This document shows, piece after piece, positions 39,637-48,050 of a stretch of 64,000 nucleotides of DNA. A program made the translations under genes and the position numbers. The notes beneath the pieces were generated by a model. That model saw only the letters and a program-made list of their open reading frames with translations. It did no database searches and was not told where the DNA came from. Each line of letters opens with the position of its first letter. Positions within the stretch are counted from its first letter, which is position 1. The DNA comes from Fimbriimonas ginsengisoli Gsoil 348 (GTDB taxonomy: Bacteria > Armatimonadota > Fimbriimonadia > Fimbriimonadales > Fimbriimonadaceae), in the NCBI RefSeq assembly GCF_000724625.1, contig NZ_CP007139.1, forward strand, positions 1,984,001 through 2,048,000. Direction: 5' to 3'.

Positions 39637-40983
39637 ATGAAATTCGCGCATGCGATATTGGCCGCCGGAGTGATGTTGCTCCTTGGCGGGTGCGGGGGAT
39701 CCGGTGGGTCGGGGACCAACGGACGGGGTGAAGTCTCGGGGGTCGTTTTCGACGAGGGGGGATTCGTCGTTCGCGACGCCCACGTTTACTTCGACGCATC
39801 GGCGAGCGACAAGCGCAATACGCAGTCGAACTCCGGCGGCGTTTACCTTCTGACCGACATGCCGACTCGAACGGTGACCATTCGAGCCGAGCGGACGAAG
39901 GACGGGGTTCGCTACTTCGGCCAAAACGTAGCTCAGATTAACTCCGGCGAGCGGACGAAAGACGTGAACATCGCGATGTTCAGGGAGGATCAGCTCGCGG
40001 CGATCGAGGGAGAGGTCCGCGACCGCCAGGGGCGGCTCGTTCGGGGCGTGCACCTATTCTTGCGGCCGGTGGCGAACGATACGCTCTTGACCAGTGCGGT
40101 TGGGATTACGGATGGAGACGGGCACTTCGACATCGGGGCGCTACGATCCAACCTCACGTATCGAATCCAGGCAAACGGGCTCGGCTATAACAGCGACTTC
40201 GACTCGATCACCCTCACCGCCGGAGAGAAGCGGTTCCTAAACATCGTCCTGCCGGATGCACAGGTCACAAACGTTCCGAAACCGGCCGGACTCACGGTGA
40301 CGGCCTACACGACGCCTCGCGACGCTTCGAACCGGTCCAACGTGCGCCAGCAAGGGGCGATGGAAGCGATGAAGCAGATCCTGCGTCCGCAGCGCGCGAA
40401 GTCGGTTAAGCGCCTCACGGCGAACGGCAACCCGATCGAGGTCGACTTGTTCTGGCCGCGATACGAGGACACGAACACTTCCACCGCGCTTCTCGGATTC
40501 GGCGTCTATCGGGGCATCGGGAACGGAGCGCTGCAAAACACGGATTTCCTCCGCGATCCGCAGGCCGGCTACTTCGCGGACCTCGACAACTCGCTGGTGG
40601 AGCTGACCACGTACAGCTACGCGATCACGGCGCTCGACACCCTGTTCGACGGATCGAACGGCGAGAGCGACTTCAGCAACGTGGTCTCGGTCCGGCCGCT
40701 TGGCGATCTGCTCCTCGGAACCGTCAACGCCGGCCCCCAGCCCACGTTCCACTGGACGGCGGCGCCGGGCGCCACCGGCTACTTCGTCTACATCTTCGAC
40801 GAGTACCCAACTCTGGGGGTCGCCGAGAGATTCGTGAATGGAACGGCGATCGCGGGTACGCAGTTCACGTATAACGGTCCCGCGCTCGGTTCCGGCCGGA
40901 CGTTCTACTACATCCTGGTGGGCCAGAACTCCGACGGGTCAGCGATCACGATCAGTCCGGTCGGCCAGTTCACCGTTCCGTAG
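39637..40983 (+). CDS. Lipoprotein with carboxypeptidase-regulatory-like and Fn3-like domains
   Basis: 448 residues. Signal and lipobox LLLGGC, then a Gly/Ser linker. Two carboxypeptidase-regulatory-like beta domains: GEVSGVVFDEGGFVVRDAHVYFDA with TRTVTIRAERTKDGVRYFGQNV, and AIEGEVRDRQGRLVRGVHLFLRP with GDGHFDIGALRSNLTYRIQANG. The second half contains fibronectin-III-like repeats (EVDLFWPRYEDT, TYSYAITALD, PTFHWTAAPGATGYFVYIFDE). It is a surface or periplasmic structural or binding protein. No enzymatic residues are seen. Start fixed by the signal peptide; the frame upstream is repeat sequence. Confidence 0.75.
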   Translation: MKFAHAILAAGVMLLLGGCGGSGGSGTNGRGEVSGVVFDEGGFVVRDAHVYFDASASDKRNTQSNSGGVYLLTDMPTRTVTIRAERTKDGVRYFGQNVAQINSGERTKDVNIAMFREDQLAAIEGEVRDRQGRLVRGVHLFLRPVANDTLLTSAVGITDGDGHFDIGALRSNLTYRIQANGLGYNSDFDSITLTAGEKRFLNIVLPDAQVTNVPKPAGLTVTAYTTPRDASNRSNVRQQGAMEAMKQILRPQRAKSVKRLTANGNPIEVDLFWPRYEDTNTSTALLGFGVYRGIGNGALQNTDFLRDPQAGYFADLDNSLVELTTYSYAITALDTLFDGSNGESDFSNVVSVRPLGDLLLGTVNAGPQPTFHWTAAPGATGYFVYIFDEYPTLGVAERFVNGTAIAGTQFTYNGPALGSGRTFYYILVGQNSDGSAITISPVGQFTVP

Positions 40984-40990
40984 CTGGCAT

Positions 40991-41014
40991 GCCGCAGGGC
41001 TTCGGCCCTGCGGC
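40991..41014 (+). terminator. GC-rich hairpin with TTCG loop
   Basis: A 10-bp perfect stem GCCGCAGGGC/GCCCTGCGGC closed by a TTCG tetraloop, 7 nt after the stop of the lipoprotein gene. There is no T-tract, so it may stabilise the mRNA end rather than stop transcription; it is related to the hairpin at 12152-12185. Confidence 0.5.
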
Positions 41015-41032
41015 GTTCGGGCGGCGGGAAGA

Positions 41033-41038
41033 TATCCT
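41033..41038 (+). promoter_or_regulatory. -10 hexamer of a probable leaderless promoter
   Basis: TATCCT ends 6 nt before the ATG at 41045. Confidence 0.5.
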
Positions 41039-41044
41039 TAGAAG

Positions 41045-41461
41045 ATGAGCCTGAACCAGTACGCGGCAGAGCGGCGGCTTCGGATTTTCGACGAGCTGCG
41101 GGCGGGACGAAGCCCGAGCGAGGGTTCTTTCGACGAAGCGGTCTTGCGGGAGGCGCGGGCAAAGGGTCAGCCACAGATGGGCTCGACCACCTATGCGCCG
41201 GACGCGATCCTATTCGAGTTCATCTACCCGAACCCCACCGGCGCGCCGATTCTGCTGGAGGTTCGCCTGGATCCGCCGGAGCGGATCGTCTTTATGCCGG
41301 TGCCTTCCTGGGTCGTCGAGTCGATTTGGCAAGGCGAGATCTCGGGATCGGCTCACTTCGAATCCGACGCGTATGCGATGCTCGAGACGTTTCGCCAAAG
41401 CTTGGAGCCGGATCGAAATTCGGAGCAATTCGAAGCGCGACCGGCGATCGGGCGAGGGTAG
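41045..41461 (+). CDS. Hypothetical protein, 138 residues
   Basis: Not recognised. A helical, charged N-terminus (SLNQYAAERRLRIFDELRAG) is followed by a beta-rich centre (APDAILFEFIYPNPTGAPILLEVRLDPPERIVFMPVPSWVVESIWQGEISGSAHFES) and a helical end (AYAMLETFRQSLEP). No signal peptide or membrane span, so it is cytosolic. TATCCT at 6 nt before the start suggests its own promoter; the next gene, 18 nt downstream, also has a candidate -10 of its own. Confidence 0.6.
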   Translation: MSLNQYAAERRLRIFDELRAGRSPSEGSFDEAVLREARAKGQPQMGSTTYAPDAILFEFIYPNPTGAPILLEVRLDPPERIVFMPVPSWVVESIWQGEISGSAHFESDAYAMLETFRQSLEPDRNSEQFEARPAIGRG

Positions 41462-41479
41462 AAGTACGATATCTCTATC

Positions 41480-43063
41480 GTGAATCGTCTTCTCGTCTTG
41501 GCTATTGCCGCGGTTGCCCTTACCGGCTGCGGCAACGGCGGATTTTCCAAACGCTCCTCCACTGCTTCGGCGGGAACCTTTCGCTACACACTGAGCGCCG
41601 CGCCAACGACGCTCGACCCGGCCAAGGTGCAGGACATCGACACGACCGACCTGCTGGCGAACGTCTTTGAGGGGCTGGTCTCTTATGACGATAAGAACCA
41701 CATCGTCGGTCAAATCGCAGAGAGCTGGAAAGGGACCCAAGGGGGCAAGGTTTGGACCTTCACGCTTCGACCGAACGTGAAATTCCACAACGGGCGTGCC
41801 GTGACCGCCGACGATGTGAAGTGGTCTTTCGAGCGAGCCTGTGGAGATACCCTCAGCTCGATTACCGCCGCCAACTACCTGCGCGACATCGTCGGTGCGA
41901 CCGAGGTCACGAAGGGTCAGGCGAAACAGATTAGCGGAATCAAGGTGATCGATCCGAAGACGATCGAGTTCACCCTCGACAAGCCGCGCGCCTACTTCCT
42001 CGGCAAGCTCACCTATCCGTGCGCTTTCGTGGTCGCAAAGGAAGCGTGTGGGCTAAACCAGATCAACGATGTTAAGGCGGCGGTTGGCACCGGACCGTTT
42101 CGGCTGACAAAGTTCGACGTGGGGCAGCAGGCGGAGCTGGAGGCGAACAAGGATTATTACCTTGGCGCGCCCAAGCTTCAGCGCATCATCCGCCCGATCG
42201 TTCTCGATGCCTCGACGCGAATGAATATGTATAAGAACGGCGAGATAGACATGCTCACCGTGCAACGCCAAGACCTAGTGGCGGTGGAACGCGACCCGAA
42301 GCTGAAGGCGGAGCTTGTTTACGAGCCGCGGCCGGCGGTGTTTTACGTCGGGCTGAATCAATTGACGTATCCGCCGTTCCGCGACGCTCGGGTTCGGCGG
42401 GCGTTCGCGATGGCGATCGACCGAACAAGGATCTGCCACGACCTGCTGCAGGGGATGCCGGAAGCACACGGGATGATCGCCCCCGGCATCATCGGCTACC
42501 GGGAAGGATACGCTGGGCTCCCTTACGACCCGGCGGGAGCGCGCAAGCTGCTTGCAGACGCTGGCTACCCGAATGGAAAGGGGCTTCCTCCGCTTCAGTT
42601 CGTCTTTCGGGCAAGCACGCCAGACTCTCAGCATGTGAGCGAAGGGGTTGAGAGCTCGCTGCGCCAGAACCTCAATTTTCCGCTCAAGATGCAGAGCCTG
42701 GAGTGGGGATCGTTCTTGGACGCTCGGAACAAAGGCAAACTGCAGTCTTACTTCCTCTCGTGGTACGCCGACTACCTCGATCCGCAGAACTTCCTCAGCT
42801 TCCTCCTGACCTCTGGTTCCCCCCAGAACCGGGACGGCTACCGGAATCCGGAGTTCGATCGCCTTTGCGAACTCGGGGATACGACGGTCGACGAGCCGAC
42901 CCGGCTGAAGTATTACCAGCAAGCTGAAGACGTTCTGATCCAAGATGGAGGCCGCGTGCCGATCTACTTTGGCCGGGACGCGATCCTGGTTTCACCCAAG
43001 GTCCATGGAATTCGGAATAACCTATTCGGGCAGCTTCCGCACACGACGGTCACGGTCGATTGA
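41480..43063 (+). CDS. Peptide/oligopeptide ABC transporter substrate-binding lipoprotein
   Basis: 527 residues of the solute-binding protein family 5 (OppA/DppA). Lipobox ALTGC. The family signature is seen in LDPAKVQDIDTTDLLANVFEGLVSYDDKNHIVGQIAESWKGTQGGKVWTFTLRPNVKFHNGRAVTADDVKWSFERA, and the second lobe in DARVRRAFAMAIDRTRICHDLL, with the C-terminal VPIYFGRDAILVSPKVHGI. It binds short peptides or nickel/heme-like ligands outside the membrane and delivers them to a permease; no permease or ATPase gene is adjacent. GTG start with TACGAT 9 nt upstream. Confidence 0.9.
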   Translation: MNRLLVLAIAAVALTGCGNGGFSKRSSTASAGTFRYTLSAAPTTLDPAKVQDIDTTDLLANVFEGLVSYDDKNHIVGQIAESWKGTQGGKVWTFTLRPNVKFHNGRAVTADDVKWSFERACGDTLSSITAANYLRDIVGATEVTKGQAKQISGIKVIDPKTIEFTLDKPRAYFLGKLTYPCAFVVAKEACGLNQINDVKAAVGTGPFRLTKFDVGQQAELEANKDYYLGAPKLQRIIRPIVLDASTRMNMYKNGEIDMLTVQRQDLVAVERDPKLKAELVYEPRPAVFYVGLNQLTYPPFRDARVRRAFAMAIDRTRICHDLLQGMPEAHGMIAPGIIGYREGYAGLPYDPAGARKLLADAGYPNGKGLPPLQFVFRASTPDSQHVSEGVESSLRQNLNFPLKMQSLEWGSFLDARNKGKLQSYFLSWYADYLDPQNFLSFLLTSGSPQNRDGYRNPEFDRLCELGDTTVDEPTRLKYYQQAEDVLIQDGGRVPIYFGRDAILVSPKVHGIRNNLFGQLPHTTVTVD

Positions 43064-43071
43064 CTCATCAC

Positions 43072-43186
43072 GTAGCATCGGCTCCCAGCCGATGAACCTG
43101 TCACGACCCTCCTGGTCGTGCGATCCGCCAAGGGCAAGATGCCCTTGGGACCCACTGGCTGGAAGCCAGTGCCACGTGATGCTACG
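43072..43186. repeat. REP-B hairpin cluster 2
   Basis: Hairpins in inverse order to cluster 1: ATCGGCTCCCAGCCGAT, CACGACCCTCCTGGTCGTG, AAGGGCAAGATGCCCTT, ACTGGCTGGAAGCCAGT. The whole cluster starts GTAGCAT and ends ATGCTAC, so it can also pair end to end. It separates the binding-protein gene from coaD. Confidence 0.8.
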
Positions 43187-43196
43187 GCGGGGGTGC

Positions 43197-43202
43197 TAGA
43201 CT
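43197..43202 (+). promoter_or_regulatory. -10 hexamer of a probable leaderless promoter for coaD
   Basis: TAGACT ends 6 nt before the GTG of coaD, immediately after REP-B cluster 2. Confidence 0.55.
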
Positions 43203-43208
43203 GCCGCC

Positions 43209-43697
43209 GTGCGTTCGGTTGCGATTTATCCCGGTTCTTTCGATCCTCCTACTCTCGGGCACCTCGATGTCATCGAACGGGCTTCGCGGCTGTTCGACAC
43301 GCTGATCGTCTCGATCGGCTCAAATTCGCAGAAGCGTCCGCTTCTCAGCCTCGACGACCGCCTCGAGGCGCTACGGCGAAGCGTGGAGCACCTTCCGAAC
43401 GTAACGGTGGAAACCTTTTCCGGGCTGTTGGTCGAATATGCGCTCTCGAAAGAGGTCAAGTCGATCGTACGCGGCCTGCGGGCCACCGCGGATTTCGAGT
43501 ACGAGTTTCAGATGGCGATGGTGAACCGGCGTCTCAGCGACGAGGTGGATACGGTGTTCTTGATGACGAAGTGGGAGTACAGCTATCTCAGCTCTTCTAT
43601 CGTCCGCGAGGTGGCGGTTTTGGGCGGCGATTATCAGGGAATGGTTCCCGCGCCCGTCGCGGAAAAGATGTCGAAAGTCTTGGCGAAGGGAGGCTAG
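43209..43697 (+). CDS. coaD: Pantetheine-phosphate adenylyltransferase
   Basis: Fourth step of coenzyme A synthesis: 4'-phosphopantetheine plus ATP to dephospho-CoA. 162 residues, the usual length. IYPGSFDPPTLGHLDVIERA holds the T/HxGH nucleotidyltransferase motif (here TLGH), LLSLDDRLEALRRSVEHLPNV, IVRGLRATADFEYEFQMAMVNRRL and the C-terminal YSYLSSSIVREVAVLGGD motif (ISSSxVR type) are intact. GTG start with TAGACT 6 nt before it. coaBC is 15 kb away. It overlaps the convergent next gene by 4 nt. Confidence 0.95.
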   Translation: MRSVAIYPGSFDPPTLGHLDVIERASRLFDTLIVSIGSNSQKRPLLSLDDRLEALRRSVEHLPNVTVETFSGLLVEYALSKEVKSIVRGLRATADFEYEFQMAMVNRRLSDEVDTVFLMTKWEYSYLSSSIVREVAVLGGDYQGMVPAPVAEKMSKVLAKGG

Positions 43698-44890
43698 CCT
43701 CGCCGATACATCGACGGTAGAACGTCGGCTAGCGGGGGCATCACGTCGAGGGTGGGAACGGCCAGGGTTGCCTGTCGAACGGTTTTATAGGCTGAGTAAT
43801 CGACGTCGAATTCGATGTCGGTGAGGCCGCCCTTGAAGTCGACGCGCTTCCCATGGGTGGAGCCCGAGGCGTTCCAGAACATTACCGGCGTGCCTCCCAG
43901 GTGGGTTGGCGAAATCAACGTGGCACGATCGACGGTGGCGGTGCCGGACGGCACTACGAAGATCCGCACTTCCTTCCGCCGATGTCGGGGCGGGCGGTAA
44001 AGCCGCCGGTCGGCGGCGGAAACCAGCATGTGCGTGCCATCGGGCAGTTGAATTCTTTTTGAAAGGTCGGCCAACCACCACTCGCCGTACTGAAACCGAG
44101 GGCGGAGGCCGGGAATCCGCACATGCGCGTGGCGCTTCTCGGGGGCAAGCTCTCGAACTCGAAGGTAAATCTCTCGCGTCGTTTCGGGGTAGTGGAGTCG
44201 AATCGGCTGTCGGATCGGTCTCCGGCCAAGCGCGAACAGGAAGGAGCTTTCTTCGACCACATTCTCGTGGAGCGTCGACGACGATCCGATTTCCTTGACC
44301 ATTAACACGTGGCCTTCCGGCAGTGGCGACGCCACGAGCACTTCTAACCGGTCGCGTTGTACGGGCACCTCGTGAAGCTCCGCCCTTAAGCCGGGCCAGG
44401 GCTTGCCGAAATTGGGAGGGGCCTCGTGAACAGGAGGGGGCGGGTTCGGGAGCCGGACACGGATCAAATCCCGACCCCCGGTATCGAGTACGGCGTAGAG
44501 CGCCTTGGGCGACTCCGAGTACCCCTCGGGAATGAGCACGGTAAAGGCGCCGACCCCCACGTTAAGAGCCGACGGCCATCGGCGTCCCTTGTCGTCGACG
44601 ACCTGCATTCCGGTCAAAGGAAGCTCGGGTGGATCGTGGGCGATCATCGCCCACATGGCGACCCTCATACGGGGCATTCCCGACCGGGGATCGTTGATAT
44701 CTACCGAAGGGAGATCCGAGCCACTCACTCCGTTGGCCACCACGCGAATGGAGCGAACCTTTATTTCGGACCGTCCGAAAGTGGGGGAGAGCGCGCTCAA
44801 GCCGATAACGCACCCAGTGATGCCGACCAGCCCCAGACCCAGATATTTCGGATCCCAGTCGGACGCCCGCTTTCCCGCATGTAATGCCAT
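43694..44890 (-). CDS. Hypothetical membrane-anchored protein, 398 residues
   Basis: Not recognised. One N-terminal span (YLGLGLVGITGCVIGLSALSPTFG) anchors a beta-rich domain that should be outside the membrane. It has repeats of a strand pattern such as IRVVANGVSG, MQVVDDKGRRWPSALNVG and RLEVLVASPLPEGHVLMVKEIG, and a Pro-rich linker (PNPPPPVHEAPPNFG). No catalytic motif is apparent. TACGAT lies 8 nt before the ATG. Confidence 0.55.
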   Translation of the reverse strand: MALHAGKRASDWDPKYLGLGLVGITGCVIGLSALSPTFGRSEIKVRSIRVVANGVSGSDLPSVDINDPRSGMPRMRVAMWAMIAHDPPELPLTGMQVVDDKGRRWPSALNVGVGAFTVLIPEGYSESPKALYAVLDTGGRDLIRVRLPNPPPPVHEAPPNFGKPWPGLRAELHEVPVQRDRLEVLVASPLPEGHVLMVKEIGSSSTLHENVVEESSFLFALGRRPIRQPIRLHYPETTREIYLRVRELAPEKRHAHVRIPGLRPRFQYGEWWLADLSKRIQLPDGTHMLVSAADRRLYRPPRHRRKEVRIFVVPSGTATVDRATLISPTHLGGTPVMFWNASGSTHGKRVDFKGGLTDIEFDVDYSAYKTVRQATLAVPTLDVMPPLADVLPSMYRRG

Positions 44891-44898
44891 GCACTCAC

Positions 44899-44904
44899 AT
44901 CGTA
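44899..44904 (-). promoter_or_regulatory. -10 hexamer of a probable leaderless promoter
   Basis: On the minus strand TACGAT ends 8 nt before the ATG at 44890. The divergent gene at 44939 has its own candidate TAACAT at 44924-44929, so the two promoters sit within 30 bp. Confidence 0.5.
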
Positions 44905-44938
44905 CAACGCCTTACGAACGGGTTAACATGTAGAAAAT

Positions 44939-45697
44939 ATGAAACGGATTCTCGGCCTGACCATCGCCGTTTGCGCCATCGGAACCGCGACCGCGCAGGA
45001 GACCCGTCCGGCGTCGATCATCCCGTCGATCGACGAGGCGCCGATGAAGGCGAAGTCGTACGATTGGAACGCTCGCCATCAGGCGGTCTTGGAGAGGGTG
45101 AAGAAAGGGAAGGTCGAGTTATTGTTGGTGGGCGACTCAATCACCCATGGCTGGGGCGGCGATCCGTTCGACGCCAGCTCGGCCGGCCACAACGATCTGT
45201 GGGACAAATATTTCGCGCCTCGGAACACGCTCAATCTCGGTTTCGGCTGGGATCGGACGGAACATGTGCTTTGGCGTTTGCAAAACGGTGAGATCGATGG
45301 TATCTCCCCGAAGTTGGCGGTGGTGCTGATCGGCGTGAACAACTTGGGGCGCGACTCCGCCGACGATGTGGCGACTGGAACCGCGGAGATCGTGCGAACC
45401 TTGCGGACCAAGCTCCCGCGCATGAAGATTCTGATCCTGGGGATCCTCCCCTACGAGCACGAGCCGACGACCTGGAATCGGCAAAAGATCGCGGCGATCA
45501 ATACCAAGGTCTCGGGGCTTACTACCGACCCGATGATCAGCTACTTGGATCTGAGCCCGGTCTTCCTTTCTTCCGATGGGACTTTGTCGAAGGAGCTCTT
45601 TCCGGACTACCTTCATCCCAACCATCGCGCCCGAGAAATCTGGGCCGAAGCGATGGAGCCGACCTTGGCCAAGCTGTTTGGGGGACCCCGCCGATAG
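44939..45697 (+). CDS. Secreted GDSL-type esterase/acetylhydrolase
   Basis: 252 residues. Signal peptide ending ATA before QETRP. The SGNH-hydrolase blocks are complete: VELLLVGDSITHGWGG (catalytic Ser), LNLGFGWDRTEHVLWRL (oxyanion Gly), VVLIGVNNLGRDSA (Asn) and FPDYLHPNHRAREIW (Asp-His). This is the group of PAF-acetylhydrolase-beta-like lipases that also includes sialate or carbohydrate O-acetyl esterases. It probably deacetylates a sugar or lipid outside the inner membrane. TAACAT lies 9 nt before the ATG. Confidence 0.88.
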   Translation: MKRILGLTIAVCAIGTATAQETRPASIIPSIDEAPMKAKSYDWNARHQAVLERVKKGKVELLLVGDSITHGWGGDPFDASSAGHNDLWDKYFAPRNTLNLGFGWDRTEHVLWRLQNGEIDGISPKLAVVLIGVNNLGRDSADDVATGTAEIVRTLRTKLPRMKILILGILPYEHEPTTWNRQKIAAINTKVSGLTTDPMISYLDLSPVFLSSDGTLSKELFPDYLHPNHRAREIWAEAMEPTLAKLFGGPRR

Positions 45698-45739
45698 GGT
45701 CCTCATAAATCCCTCACACCGACAAGCAACACTAAATCT

Positions 45740-46420
45740 ATGCGCCTGCTGGTGGTGGAGGACGATGAAGAGATTGCCGAGCAGATCGCTCGGACTTTGC
45801 GCGGCGACGGGTTCAATGTCGACGTTCTGAACAACGGGACCGACGCACCCGGCGAGGTCGCGATGAACTCTTACGGCCTGGTCGTGCTGGACATTATGTT
45901 GCCGGGAATGGACGGCTGGGCCGTCTGCCGGGAGCTACGCAAGCGACGGGAAGCGGTGCCAGTGCTGATGCTGACGGCTCGCGACTCGGTGGACGACCGG
46001 GTACGGGGCTTAGAGGACGGCGCGGACGACTATTTGGTCAAGCCGTTCGATGCCCGCGAGCTGCTCGCACGGGTGCGGGCTCTCCTTCGGCGGGACAAGG
46101 TGGTCCGAACCGGGGTGATCCGGGTGGCGGATATGGAGATCGACTCGAAGGACCACCGGGTAAGCCGGGCGGGGCAAGAAATCCGCCTTACTCCGCGCGA
46201 GTATTCGCTACTCGAGGCTTTGGCTCGGAATGTGGGACGAACTTTGACGAGGGAGGCGATCCTCGAACGGGTCTGGGACTCGGAGGAGAATACGGAAAAC
46301 GCCGTCAATTTCCACGTCACTTCGTTGCGCAAGAAGGTCGACGCGGGGCATGACGTCAAGCTGATTCACACCGTCCACGGGTTCGGCTATGTGATGCGCT
46401 CCCCGGATGGGGGGACTTAG
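45740..46420 (+). CDS. OmpR-family response regulator
   Basis: 226 residues. Receiver domain with the acidic pair in VVEDDEE, phosphoacceptor Asp51 in LVVLDIMLPGMDG, Thr in LMLTARDS and Lys in YLVKPFD. A winged-helix DNA-binding domain follows (RVSRAGQEIRLTPREYSLLEALARNVGRTLTREAILERVWDSE and VNFHVTSLRKKVD). It partners the histidine kinase directly downstream, whose GTG starts at the final base of its stop codon. The two genes and the Gly-rich secreted protein after them look like one regulatory unit. Confidence 0.94.
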   Translation: MRLLVVEDDEEIAEQIARTLRGDGFNVDVLNNGTDAPGEVAMNSYGLVVLDIMLPGMDGWAVCRELRKRREAVPVLMLTARDSVDDRVRGLEDGADDYLVKPFDARELLARVRALLRRDKVVRTGVIRVADMEIDSKDHRVSRAGQEIRLTPREYSLLEALARNVGRTLTREAILERVWDSEENTENAVNFHVTSLRKKVDAGHDVKLIHTVHGFGYVMRSPDGGT

Positions 46421-47976
46421 TGCCGCGTCGCTCGCTCCGGACGACGCTAACGCTTTGGAATGCCGTGGCCCTGACCGGCCTGTTGGGCGCCTTCGGCGCC
46501 GCCCTCGTTTTCACCAACCAGAACCGCCTTAGAGCCTCGATCGACGACGATCTCGTCCGCCAGGCCACCCAAGCGGCCCGGTTCGGTCCGCCTCCTCCCC
46601 AACGAAGGCCAAACGATCAAGGCCCAGGAGATCCCGAGGAGCCCAATCCACCTCCAGGCTGGGACGGCCGACAAGGCAATCCAGACGGTGTCGGCGGAGG
46701 ATGGGGAGGCGGGAGACAAGGTGGCGGCCCGGGTGTTCCAGCGATAAACCCGTTTATAGACGCTCAGCGGCTGGCCGACGTACGCCGTCCCCGCTTCTTC
46801 GATCGCGAGCATCGCCCCATGAATCCCGGAGACGCGGTCGCCCCCTTCGATGAAAAGGCGCTCGATATGGCCTTGACGAGGCGGGCGCCTTCGTTTTCCG
46901 ACGTTCGAATGAATGGGGAGCCGGTTCGGGTCTACACCCGGCCCATCGTCAACGAGACCGGAGTGGTCGGCGCAGTTCAGTTCGCCCGGGAGCTGCGCGA
47001 GGTGGATCTCCTTTGGGAAGCGCAGATGCGGACCCTCCTCGTGCTCCTGCCGCTCTCCGTCTTGGTGGCCGCGGGAGGGGCTTACGCCTTCGCCAATCGG
47101 GCGTTGCGGCCAATCGCTAAAGTCACTCAAGCGGCGGCTGAGATTAGCCGCTCGGACCTCTCTCGCCGCCTCGAGGTGACCGGCGACGATGAGCTGGCGG
47201 AGCTTTCTCACACGTTCAACGAGATGCTCGGCCGATTGGATCGTTCCTTTTCCGAGTTGGAAGCAGCGTATGCCAGTTTGGCTTTAGCGTACGAGCAGCA
47301 GCAGCGCTTCACTGCCGACGCTTCCCACGAATTGAGGACCCCTCTCACTCGGTTAAAGCTGGCGACCAGCGCCGCCCTTACCGAGAGCAAGTCTCCGGAG
47401 GAGATGCGCGAAGCTCTGGCCGCCGCGGATCGGGCGGCGACGTCGATGACGCGGTTGGTTCAGCAGTTGCTTACGCTAGCGAGGTCCGATGCGGGAGAGC
47501 TGGGGCTTCGGCCGGAGCCGATCGACCTGCGGGTCGTCGTCGCGGAGGCGCTGGAGGGAGTGGCGGGCGGACGTCCGGTCGAAAGCGCTTTCTCGGACCG
47601 GGCACTGATGATCCGAGGCGATGCCGAGCATCTCGCTCGCGTGGTTGCCAACCTGGTGGAGAACGCCGTCCGGCACACCCCGGCGGAAGGAACGGTCAGA
47701 GTGGAAACCGGCCGCACGGGTGACCAGGCGGTCATCTCAGTGCGAGATTCAGGGGAAGGGATCTCCGCAGGGCATATGCCTCATTTGTTTGAGCGTTTCT
47801 ATCGCGTGGAGGCGGCGCGTACGCGGCGGGATGGGGGGAGCGGATTGGGCCTCGCAATATGCAAGAACATCGTGGAGGCGCACGGCGGCCGCCTGGAAAT
47901 CGAGAGCTCGCCGGGCGTCGGAACGACCGCGCGAGCATTTTTTCCACTTTTTTCGGATTCGTCGCCACTCAAATGA
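46420..47976 (+). CDS. Sensor histidine kinase with Gly/Pro-rich periplasmic domain
   Basis: 518 residues. TM1 (about residues 8-30, LWNAVALTGLLGAFGAALVF) and TM2 (about 207-227, LVLLPLSVLVAAGGAYAFA) enclose a periplasmic domain whose first half is low-complexity Gly/Pro/Gln/Arg (about residues 47-107; GGGWGGGRQGGGPGVPA). Then a HAMP linker, HisKA with ASHELRTPL (His303 phosphorylated), and HATPase blocks NLVENAVRHTP, RDSGEGIS, FYRVEAARTRRDGGSGLGLAICKNI. It would sense an envelope signal and phosphorylate the regulator. The periplasmic part is unusual in resembling the composition of the downstream Spy-like protein. Confidence 0.93.
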   Translation: MPRRSLRTTLTLWNAVALTGLLGAFGAALVFTNQNRLRASIDDDLVRQATQAARFGPPPPQRRPNDQGPGDPEEPNPPPGWDGRQGNPDGVGGGWGGGRQGGGPGVPAINPFIDAQRLADVRRPRFFDREHRPMNPGDAVAPFDEKALDMALTRRAPSFSDVRMNGEPVRVYTRPIVNETGVVGAVQFARELREVDLLWEAQMRTLLVLLPLSVLVAAGGAYAFANRALRPIAKVTQAAAEISRSDLSRRLEVTGDDELAELSHTFNEMLGRLDRSFSELEAAYASLALAYEQQQRFTADASHELRTPLTRLKLATSAALTESKSPEEMREALAAADRAATSMTRLVQQLLTLARSDAGELGLRPEPIDLRVVVAEALEGVAGGRPVESAFSDRALMIRGDAEHLARVVANLVENAVRHTPAEGTVRVETGRTGDQAVISVRDSGEGISAGHMPHLFERFYRVEAARTRRDGGSGLGLAICKNIVEAHGGRLEIESSPGVGTTARAFFPLFSDSSPLK

Positions 47977-48050
47977 ATTCCTCATAAACGAGTTGTAACT
48001 TGATCCTCGTAAGCAGCCGGCGGAGATCCGATCCGGCGAGGAGACTTGAA